A stretch of DNA of 20,947 nucleotides, from the NCBI GenBank assembly GCA_023415075.1, contig JAEZLU010000250.1:1-20947 (forward strand). Direction: 5' to 3'. The notes under the pieces are model-generated. The model searched no databases. It was not told the DNA's origin and saw only the letters and a program-made list of their open reading frames with translations. Made by a program: the position numbers and the translations under genes. This DNA is from Bacillota bacterium. Its GTDB lineage: Bacteria; Bacillota; Negativicutes; Sporomusales; UBA7701. Shown piece after piece: positions 15,525-20,947 of this stretch. Position 1 is the first letter of the stretch. The number at the start of each line of letters is the position of its first letter.

Positions 15525-16514
15525 TTACCGTTCGGCCCTGGCTTTCGCCAAAGCCTCGAGGACCCTTTCGGGAGTGATTGGTAGCGAAAAGATGCGTACG
15601 CCAATGGCGTTATACACAGCGTTGGCTATAGCCGCAGCCGTAGGTATCAGAGCCGGCTCGCCCACCCCTTTGGCCCCGAAAGGACCGCTAGGCGCCTTGT
15701 CCTCGACGATGATCGAAGTGATCGCGGGAACATCGAGGACGGTAGGCAAAAGATAATCGGTAAAATTATTATTCTTGATAGTGCCGCCGGCCACCGTGAC
15801 CTCCTCCAGCAGACCGTAGCCCAGGCCCATGGCCGAGCCGCCCTCGATCTGGCCTTCGACAAGCTGGGGATTTATCGCCGTGCCGACATCATGGGCGGCC
15901 ACCAGCTTAAGCACCTCGACCTTGCCGGTTTCGGTGTTGACCTCGACCTCGGCCACCTGGGTGGCGAAGGCATAGGTCCCGTAAGGCGACCCCTGGCCGG
16001 TCTGGGGGTCGAGCGACGTCGTGTCCGGATTGAACCAGCCCTTGCCCAGCGTCAGCTTGCCTTTCTTGCGGCAGTTGGCGATGACGTCGGTCACCTTGGT
16101 GGCGGTGGCTTGGCCGTCGGCGTACACCACCCCGCCGGCGAAAGCGATGCTGCCGGCGTCCTTTTTCAGCATTATCGCCGCCTCGCCGATGGCGACCTCC
16201 TTAGCTTCGGCGGCGGCCAGTCTGACGGCGTTGCCGGTTATGTATGTCTGCCGGCTGGCCGAGGTCGCCCCGCCTTCCGGCGTCACCAGCGTATCGGCCG
16301 AGGTCACGTACACATCCTCGGCGCCAATCCCCAGTTCTTCGGCGGCAATCTGGGCCATGATGGTGTCCGATCCCTGGCCGATATCGGCGCAGCCGATCAG
16401 CAGATTGACGGTCCCGTCGTCAAGCCATTCCACGAAGGCCGAGGCCGGGTTCGGCAGGGCGGTGTTGCCCACGCCGTACCACATGCAGCCTACGCCTATT
16501 CCCCGCTTTTTCAC
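15525..16514 (-). CDS. ndhM: Nicotinate dehydrogenase molybdopterin subunit 2 (NdhM)
   Basis: NdhM forms the second half of the molybdopterin protein of nicotinate dehydrogenase, which hydroxylates nicotinate at C6. It corresponds to the C-terminal part of xanthine dehydrogenase large subunits. GQGSDT (residues 46-51) contacts the pterin cofactor, and GAKGVGEPAL holds the GVGE motif whose Glu286 is the expected catalytic base. The start is GTG at 16514, with GGGGG about 7 bases upstream, giving 329 residues, essentially the E. barkeri length. A longer frame begins at 16538 inside ndhL but lacks a proper binding site. The last four bases of ndhL (GTGA) form the start, so the two halves are translationally coupled. 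In E. barkeri the Mo carries a labile non-selenocysteine selenium; no in-frame TGA is needed here either. Confidence 0.92.
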   Translation of the reverse strand: MKKRGIGVGCMWYGVGNTALPNPASAFVEWLDDGTVNLLIGCADIGQGSDTIMAQIAAEELGIGAEDVYVTSADTLVTPEGGATSASRQTYITGNAVRLAAAEAKEVAIGEAAIMLKKDAGSIAFAGGVVYADGQATATKVTDVIANCRKKGKLTLGKGWFNPDTTSLDPQTGQGSPYGTYAFATQVAEVEVNTETGKVEVLKLVAAHDVGTAINPQLVEGQIEGGSAMGLGYGLLEEVTVAGGTIKNNNFTDYLLPTVLDVPAITSIIVEDKAPSGPFGAKGVGEPALIPTAAAIANAVYNAIGVRIFSLPITPERVLEALAKARAER

Positions 16515-17788
16515 GCCCTTACCCCCCATTCGCTGCAATTGCCGCAGATTATCCCGGCCTGTTCGGCCGCTTGCTCGATCGTCGCCAGAATCCCCACGCT
16601 GCTCGCCAGCACTTGGCCGGTCGCCGTGACGCCGCCGGCCCGCAGGCAGTTCAGTTGACGGACGGCCACTGGCGAAATGCCGGCCCGCTCAGCTACCTGG
16701 TCCATCTGGGACTCGTGGGCGAAGGCCATCTGGGGCACGCCGAAGCCGCGCATCGCCCCGGCCATCGGGTTGTTGGTGTACACCGTAAAGGCGTCGGCGT
16801 ACACGTTGGGCACCTCGTAGGGGCCGGTGGCGTGGACGGCGGCCCGGATAAGGACGGCCGGCCCATAGGAGGCGTAGGCCCCGGTGTCGCCGATGATGGT
16901 CGTCTTCACCGCCAGCAGCTTGCCCTCCTTGGTCGCCCCGGTCTTATACTCTATATAATAAGGATGACGTTTGGCCGAGCTTATCATCGACTCTTCGCGC
17001 GTATACACCATCTTCACCGGCCGGCGGGTGTGATAGGCGGCCAGCGCCAGGTAGCACTGCACCGAAATATCCAGCTTGCCGCCGAAGCCGCCACCGGTCA
17101 CGGTCTGGATAATCCGCACCTTGTTAACCGGCAGCTTAAGGTTGCGGGCCACTTCCTTGCGGTCGAAATGGACATTCTGAGTCGACACCCACAGGGTCAG
17201 CATATCGCCGTCGTATTCGCCGACGCCGGCCTCAGGCTCAATGTAGGCGTGCTCGACCATCTGGGTGGTGTAGGTATTCTCGACGATAATGTCGGCCTGG
17301 GCAAAAGCGGCTTCGACGTCGCCCTTGCGGATGCGCTGGACTCCCAGCACGTTGGTCGAATGGACGACCGGCGCCCCGGGCTTCATGGCCTCGCGGGCGT
17401 CAAACACCGTCGGCAGCTCGCGGTAGCTCACTTTGACCAAAGCGCAGGCCGCCGCGGCCGCCTCTTCGGACTCGGCCACCACAAGGGCCAGGGCGTCGCC
17501 CATCCGGCGAATCTTATCCTTGCACAGCACCGGCTCGTCTTTGATGATGATGCCCACACCATTGGGGCCGGGCACGTCGTCGGCCGTAAGCACGCGGACG
17601 ACGCCAGGCTGGCGGGCCGCCTCACTCGTGTCGATGCCGGTCAGCTCGGCGTGGGCCACTTTGCTGCGCAGCACCTTGGCGAACAGCATCCCCGGCTTTT
17701 GGATATCGGCCGCGAAAATTGCCGCCCCGGTCACCTTCGGAATGGCATCAGCCTTCTTTATTGATGCGCCAACTCCCGATCCGCTCAT
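16511..17788 (-). CDS. ndhL: Nicotinate dehydrogenase molybdopterin subunit 1 (NdhL)
   Basis: NdhL is the first half of the split molybdopterin protein of nicotinate dehydrogenase. The 425-residue chain covers the N-terminal domain of xanthine dehydrogenase-type large subunits and the first part of the cofactor domain. TGGGFGGK (residues 231-238) and AMRGFGVPQ (residues 345-353) are the standard pterin and active-site loops; the arginine of AMRGFG normally positions the substrate. The length agrees with E. barkeri NdhL (about 50 kDa). Most family members have one 750-800 residue chain. Here the split falls after the RGFG region, and the second half is ndhM, joined through a GTGA overlap. The gene starts just after the ndhS stop (17791). 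Confidence 0.93.
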   Translation of the reverse strand: MSGSGVGASIKKADAIPKVTGAAIFAADIQKPGMLFAKVLRSKVAHAELTGIDTSEAARQPGVVRVLTADDVPGPNGVGIIIKDEPVLCKDKIRRMGDALALVVAESEEAAAAACALVKVSYRELPTVFDAREAMKPGAPVVHSTNVLGVQRIRKGDVEAAFAQADIIVENTYTTQMVEHAYIEPEAGVGEYDGDMLTLWVSTQNVHFDRKEVARNLKLPVNKVRIIQTVTGGGFGGKLDISVQCYLALAAYHTRRPVKMVYTREESMISSAKRHPYYIEYKTGATKEGKLLAVKTTIIGDTGAYASYGPAVLIRAAVHATGPYEVPNVYADAFTVYTNNPMAGAMRGFGVPQMAFAHESQMDQVAERAGISPVAVRQLNCLRAGGVTATGQVLASSVGILATIEQAAEQAGIICGNCSEWGVRA

Positions 17789-17790
17789 CC

Positions 17791-18264
17791 TTAGCCCTCC
17801 TTCGCGGTCGCCGCCGTCTGGACCGCGTCGACAATCTTCTTATAGCCTGTGCAGCGGCACATATTGCCGGACAAGGCCACCTCGATTTCCCGGCGGGTCG
17901 GCTGGGGATTTTCATCAAGCAACGCCTTGGCCGACATGATCATTCCGGGGGTGCAGAAACCGCACTGGACCGCCCCGTGGTCGACGAAGGCCTGCTGGAG
18001 GCGGTGGAGCTTGTTGCCGTCGCGCACACCCTCGATTGTCTCGATCTTGCAGCCGTCGGCAGTGGCCGCGAGCACCAGGCAGGAATTCACGGCCTTGCCA
18101 TCGATTATGATTGTACAGGCGCCGCATTCGCCGACCCCGCAACCCTTTTTAGTTCCCGTCAGCCCGAGGTCGTCGCGCAGTAAATCGACCAACAGTTGTT
18201 CGGGCGTAACTTCGGCGGTTACTGGTTTTCCGTTGAGTACAAAACTGACCGTTTGCTTTGCCAT
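17791..18264 (-). CDS. ndhS: Nicotinate dehydrogenase 2x[2Fe-2S] subunit (NdhS)
   Basis: NdhS is the small iron-sulfur subunit that carries electrons from molybdenum to FAD. The 157-residue protein shows both cluster motifs of the family: the plant ferredoxin-type site GCGVGECGAC...SC (Cys42, 47, 50, 62) and the C-terminal helical site QCGFCTPG...MCRCTG (Cys101, 104, 136, 138). The start is the ATG at 18264, with AGGAGG 8 bases upstream. A GTG two codons earlier (18270) is only 2 bases from that site and is rejected. This is the first gene of the operon, about 25 bases downstream of the predicted sigma-54 transcription start. It is followed by ndhL after two bases. Confidence 0.94.
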   Translation of the reverse strand: MAKQTVSFVLNGKPVTAEVTPEQLLVDLLRDDLGLTGTKKGCGVGECGACTIIIDGKAVNSCLVLAATADGCKIETIEGVRDGNKLHRLQQAFVDHGAVQCGFCTPGMIMSAKALLDENPQPTRREIEVALSGNMCRCTGYKKIVDAVQTAATAKEG

Positions 18265-18300
18265 CCCCACAACCTCCTTATTGTATCACCGGTTAATATA

Positions 18301-18315
18301 GCAAGAATTGTACCA
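18301..18315 (-). promoter_or_regulatory. Sigma-54 (-24/-12) promoter of the nicotinate operon
   Basis: Read on the minus strand the site is TGGTACAATTCTTGC, followed by T. The sigma-54 consensus is TGGCAC-N5-TTGCW. The GG and GC elements are present with exact spacing, and the only difference is T for C in the -24 box, a common substitution. The predicted transcription start is near 18289, about 25 bases before the ndhS start codon. A sigma-54 activator gene lies just upstream in the same orientation. No good -35/-10 pair was noticed in this region. Confidence 0.8.
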
Positions 18316-18515
18316 GCAGACCGTTTATCGCCTTATTTTATCGTACTTCCGTCGCTGACCGGCCCGACAGCAGGCAAAGACAACCAGGCAGACCGGTAGC
18401 TTCGACAATCTCGGTAATTTTTATGCTAAAAACCGACACACATCGGAAAAACAGTCGGCTAAAAACAGCAACCAAAGGATTTTGCCGCCGGTCTTTTGCC
18501 GATAATCGCCACTTA

Positions 18516-18535
18516 CCTTTTCAAAATCGAAAAGG
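18516..18535. promoter_or_regulatory. Putative activator-binding dyad 1 (CCTTTTC-N6-GAAAAGG)
   Basis: This perfect inverted repeat has two 7-base arms and a 6-base AT-rich centre (AAAATC). It lies about 237 bases upstream of the predicted transcription start, a normal distance for an enhancer bound by a sigma-54 activator. It shares arms and spacing with two further dyads upstream and lacks a T-tract, so it is not a terminator. Confidence 0.62.
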
Positions 18536-18585
18536 CGATCCGGTCAACCCAAGTATATCAAGGCTTGCCGCTATTTGCAAAAACG

Positions 18586-18615
18586 AAGGCGCCTTTCATA
18601 ATTGAAAAGCGCCTT
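18586..18615 (-). terminator. Probable intrinsic terminator of the regulator/receptor operon, built on dyad 2
   Basis: On the minus strand a 12-base-pair stem (AAGGCGCTTTTC pairing with GAAAGGCGCCTT, one G-U pair) has a 6-base loop and is followed by CGTTTTTGC. This fits a rho-independent terminator about 110 bases after the chemoreceptor gene. The same bases contain CTTTC-N6-GAAAAG at 18591-18610, with the arms and spacing of the other two dyads, about 312 bases upstream of the predicted start. On the plus strand the stem is followed by TTTGCTTTT, so it could work in both directions. It may be terminator, activator site or both. Confidence 0.6.
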
Positions 18616-18696
18616 TGCTTTTGCCGGCACGCCGGGGCTGTCCCGTTAGTGTCAACGGCCTGTCCGGCGCCTTTCAGCCGCCTTGACTGCGGAACC

Positions 18697-18716
18697 CCTT
18701 TTCATTATTGAAATGA
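18697..18716. promoter_or_regulatory. Putative activator-binding dyad 3 (CCTTTTC-N6-GAAATGA)
   Basis: The left arm is identical to dyad 1 and the centre (ATTATT) is AT-rich and again six bases long. The right arm keeps GAAA but then diverges. It sits only nine bases after the chemoreceptor stop codon, about 418 bases upstream of the predicted start. No T-tract follows on the minus strand. Confidence 0.5.
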
Positions 18717-18725
18717 CGCCGCACC

Positions 18726-19568
18726 TTAGTTACTATGGTTAAGCTTCTCGGCCAGGGCGTCGAGCTCGCGGACCATGGTACCGGCCTGCTGGGCAGCGTT
18801 GGCTATCTCGGTCATCGCTGCAGCGATCTGGCCTATCGACTCGGCAATCTGCTCGATCCGGCCGCGGGTCAGCTCGCTACCGGCCTGCACCGCCTTGATT
18901 GTTTCGGCGATCTTATTCACCGAATCGGTGCTATCAGCCGCCAGCTTGCGAATCTCGCCGGCCACTACGCCGAAGCCCCGGCCCTGGTCGCCGACCCTGG
19001 CAGCTTCGATGGCCGCGTTGAGGCCGAGCAGGTTGGTCTGGCCGGCGATCGACCGCACCAGGCCCAGCACCTGATCGGTCTCACCGGCCCGCTCATTGGA
19101 ATCGCGGACCACCCTCACCAGTTCCTGGCAGCCGGCCAGTATTTCCTGGGTCTGGGCCGATACTTCCTCGGTTATGCCGGCGAGCGTGCAGGTGGTCTGG
19201 TTAAGGCTGGTAGCCATCTCGTTGAGCTTTTCCTGAACAACGAGCGGCTGAGTTATGGCGATCGAGCCGATTACTTCGCCATCGTCGCCGGCGATCGGCA
19301 CGGCCATGGCCAAATAAGGCACGCCGTAGAGCTTCTTGTCCACCCGGGCCGCGACCTGGCGGTTTTCGTGGACCGCCCGGTAAATACCGCTGCCAGGTTT
19401 AAGCTCAGTCCCCGGGTAGGCTTTGAGGTCAAGCTCCCGGCCCGGGATATAAACAAGTATCTTTTCCCGGTCGGTCAGCGTCACGCCGACCTCGCCGCCC
19501 AGCACCTTGTGCACGTCCGGCAAAACCCGTTCATAATAGCTGAATACCTTGTCCGTTTGTTCCGCCAT
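18726..19568 (-). CDS. Soluble chemoreceptor-like protein (short methyl-accepting chemotaxis domain)
   Basis: This 280-residue protein has no transmembrane helix or HAMP domain. Residues 1 to about 110 form a small sensor domain ending in YLAMAVPIAGDDGEVIGSIAIT, typical of a PAS/Cache-like ligand pocket. Residues about 120-275 are a coiled-coil signalling hairpin with the conserved tip VRSIAGQTNLLGLNAAIEAARVGDQGRGFGVVAGEIRKLA (written here in family order from about residue 169). The consensus tip has Ala where this protein has Gly in LLGLNAA and FGVVA. It should interact with CheA/CheW from the cytosol. The ATG at 19568 has AGGAGG 5 bases upstream and follows the activator stop by 20 bases, so the two genes probably form an operon. 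Sensing nicotinate or a breakdown product is inferred from position only. Confidence 0.85.
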   Translation of the reverse strand: MAEQTDKVFSYYERVLPDVHKVLGGEVGVTLTDREKILVYIPGRELDLKAYPGTELKPGSGIYRAVHENRQVAARVDKKLYGVPYLAMAVPIAGDDGEVIGSIAITQPLVVQEKLNEMATSLNQTTCTLAGITEEVSAQTQEILAGCQELVRVVRDSNERAGETDQVLGLVRSIAGQTNLLGLNAAIEAARVGDQGRGFGVVAGEIRKLAADSTDSVNKIAETIKAVQAGSELTRGRIEQIAESIGQIAAAMTEIANAAQQAGTMVRELDALAEKLNHSN

Positions 19569-19588
19569 AACTTCCTCCTGTTTCGCAA

Positions 19589-20947
19589 CTAGTCGCCTAT
19601 CTCATATTCCTTCATCTTCCGCCACAAAGTGGCGATACTCAGGCCAAGCTTGCGGGCCGTCTCGGTGCGGTTACCGCCCTTTTCCCGCAGCACTCTGGTA
19701 ATTACCTGTTTTTCGACGTTCTTTACCACCGACGCCAGGTCGGTATCGGCTTCGGTAAGCTGATAAGATGAAACGCCGCCCTCGGTTGCGAAGTTTGCCG
19801 GCAGGTGATGGGGCGCCAGCACCGTCTCCTCGAAGCCGACCATGTTCAAAGCCCGCTCCACTGTGTTCTGCAGCTCACGGACATTGCCCGGCCAGGAGTA
19901 GTTGCTGAGGATGGCATAAACCGCCTCATCGACATGCTGGACATTTTTGCCGAGAATCTTGTTGAACTTGCCGATAAAAAACCTGGTCAAAAGGGGAATA
20001 TCGTCGTGCCTTTCCTTGAGGGTCGGCATGCGGATATCGACGACGTTGAGGCGGTAAAAAAGGTCCTCGCGGAATTTACCCTCAGCCATCAGCTGCTTAA
20101 GGTTCTTGTTGGTGGAGGCAACGATGCGGACGTCAATCGCCACCGGCTTGGTGCTGCCGATCGGCACGACCTCACGCTCCTGCAGCACCCGCAGCAGCTT
20201 GGCCTGCAGGTCCCAGTCCATTTCGCTGATCTCATCGAGGAACACCGTGCCGCCGTTGGCCTCTTCGAAAATCCCCTTGGCGCCGCCCTTCTTGGCGCCG
20301 GTGAACGAGCCTTCGATATAGCCGAACAGGTTGCTTTCAATCAGCGACGGCGGCAGGGCGCCGCAGTTGGTAGCGATGAACGGCTTGTCGCGCCGGTCGC
20401 TGGCGTTATGGATGGCCTGGGCTAGCAGCTCCTTGCCGGTGCCGGTGTCGCCGTAAATAAGCACCGACGAGATGCCGTTGGCGACGTGCCTGATCATCTT
20501 CTTGCAGCGCTTGATGGCCTCGCTCTCGCCGACGATGTCATGGAGATTGTATTTGGCATACTGGAACTTCTTGACTTCCTCGATGAGTTTCTGCTTACGG
20601 CTTACCATCATCTCGTTGTTGAAGCCCAGGCCGTACTTCTGGGTAATCGGGATACGGACGGCCATCGCCCCCTGGACCGATATCGATTCGCCGATAACCG
20701 GTTCCTGGGTTTTCATCGCCTGCTGGGCCGCCTTGCTGACCCGGCCGATGAAACGGTCGTTCTGGAGCCCGTTGTGGTCGACGCTTTCCAGGCGGGTGCC
20801 GCCGCTGTCGAACAGCACGGCCTCGCCGCCGGCCACCTTGGCAATAAGCGGCAGGGCCTTTGACAGCGACTCCCTGAGCCGGGTATCGCGCTCGACCCGC
20901 TCGACATTGCTGCAGCTCAGCACATAGTCGCCGATGGGAATGGCCCA
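19589..20947 (-). CDS. Sigma-54-dependent transcriptional activator (partial, N-terminus beyond right edge)
   Basis: This is an enhancer-binding protein that remodels sigma-54 RNA polymerase by ATP hydrolysis. The frame is open to the right edge and reads WAIPIGDYVLSCSNVERVER, so the GTG at 20923 is unlikely to be the true start. Counting from 20923, residues about 20-100 look like a small PAS/GAF-type sensor region. The AAA+ domain follows: DIVGESEAI (129-137), Walker A GDTGTGKE (158-165), GSFTGA (205-210, a variant of GAFTGA), Walker B GGTVFLDE (224-231) and WPGNVRELQNTVERA (344-358). A Fis-type helix-turn-helix ends the protein (TETARKLGLSIATLWRKMKEYEI). No response-regulator receiver is visible in this part. 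The protein probably binds the dyads upstream of ndhS and activates the -24/-12 promoter (inference). Confidence 0.9.
   Translation of the reverse strand, partial: WAIPIGDYVLSCSNVERVERDTRLRESLSKALPLIAKVAGGEAVLFDSGGTRLESVDHNGLQNDRFIGRVSKAAQQAMKTQEPVIGESISVQGAMAVRIPITQKYGLGFNNEMMVSRKQKLIEEVKKFQYAKYNLHDIVGESEAIKRCKKMIRHVANGISSVLIYGDTGTGKELLAQAIHNASDRRDKPFIATNCGALPPSLIESNLFGYIEGSFTGAKKGGAKGIFEEANGGTVFLDEISEMDWDLQAKLLRVLQEREVVPIGSTKPVAIDVRIVASTNKNLKQLMAEGKFREDLFYRLNVVDIRMPTLKERHDDIPLLTRFFIGKFNKILGKNVQHVDEAVYAILSNYSWPGNVRELQNTVERALNMVGFEETVLAPHHLPANFATEGGVSSYQLTEADTDLASVVKNVEKQVITRVLREKGGNRTETARKLGLSIATLWRKMKEYEIGD

Larger units (their letters stand above)
18265..18725. other. Intergenic control region of the nicotinate operon (461 bases, no gene)
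   Basis: I see no credible gene here. The region is clearly lower in GC than its flanks. Reading towards ndhS it holds three TTTC-N6-GAAA dyads (centres near 18706, 18600 and 18525), a probable terminator built on the middle dyad, and a direct repeat GCTAAAAAC at 18425-18433 and 18458-18466 (33 bases apart). It also has a weak dyad CCGA-N6-TCGG at 18433-18446, a -24/-12 promoter at 18301-18315 and the ndhS ribosome binding site at 18273-18278. This is the usual arrangement for a distant activator and a sigma-54 promoter. Confidence 0.75.

Noticed and set aside
15525..17788. Frameshift or pseudogene explanation for the two molybdopterin genes
   Set aside because: The GTGA overlap, ribosome binding site and lengths matching E. 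barkeri NdhL and NdhM show a true two-gene arrangement.
18265..18725. Riboswitch (B12 or NAD-related) or small ORF in the control region
   Set aside because: The predicted leader is only about 25 bases, no B12-box-like sequence was seen, and the short open frames lack binding sites and family features.
1..20947. Mobile elements, CRISPR arrays, tRNA or rRNA genes
   Set aside because: No transposase, terminal repeats, regularly spaced repeats or RNA gene signatures were seen; coding genes fill nearly the whole window.

Overview
This window holds an almost complete gene cluster for anaerobic fermentation of nicotinate (vitamin B3) to propionate, pyruvate (giving acetate and CO2) and ammonia, as described for Eubacterium barkeri. 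Every gene I can support lies on the minus strand, so transcription runs from high to low coordinates. The DNA is GC-rich. Strong AGGAGG-type ribosome binding sites, frequent GTG/TTG starts, oxygen-sensitive Fe-S and B12 enzymes and a soluble chemoreceptor-like protein suggest a strictly anaerobic Firmicute. A high-GC member of the Sporomusaceae/Negativicutes is my best guess, but this is inference.

Layout in transcription order. (1) 20947-18726: a sigma-54-dependent activator whose 5' end lies outside the window, followed by a small cytosolic chemoreceptor-like protein. (2) 18725-18265: a 461-base control region with three TTTC-N6-GAAA dyads, a probable intrinsic terminator that coincides with the middle dyad, and a near-consensus -24/-12 promoter. 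(3) 18264-15525: ndhS, ndhL and ndhM, three of the four subunits of a nicotinate dehydrogenase with a split molybdopterin subunit. (4) 15443-14127: an MFS transporter, probably for nicotinate. (5) 14054-500: the rest of the pathway, ena, hnr, a UPF0280 (ApbE-like) gene, an AA_synth-family gene, hgd, hmd, dmdA, dmdB, mgm, mii, a GlmL/MutL-type ATPase and dml. (6) 482-1: the first part of ndhF, the FAD subunit, cut by the window edge.

How the genes work together. The transporter brings in nicotinate. NdhFSLM hydroxylates it to 6-hydroxynicotinate, and Hnr reduces this to 1,4,5,6-tetrahydro-6-oxonicotinate. Ena opens the ring to (S)-2-formylglutarate plus ammonia, and Hgd reduces the aldehyde to (S)-2-hydroxymethylglutarate. 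Hmd dehydrates that to 2-methyleneglutarate. Mgm (B12) rearranges it to (R)-3-methylitaconate and Mii isomerises it to dimethylmaleate. DmdAB hydrates this to (2R,3S)-2,3-dimethylmalate, which Dml cleaves to propionate and pyruvate. The GlmL-type ATPase probably serves Mgm. The two genes between hnr and hgd have no assigned step. One of them, UPF0280, is a good candidate for putting the known covalent flavin on Hnr.

The least described parts are the regulatory module (activator, soluble receptor, three dyads and a -24/-12 promoter), the UPF0280/AA_synth pair, and the position of ndhF some 15 kb from its partner genes. Enzyme assignments rest on recognised motifs, lengths and cluster context from memory; no database search was possible.
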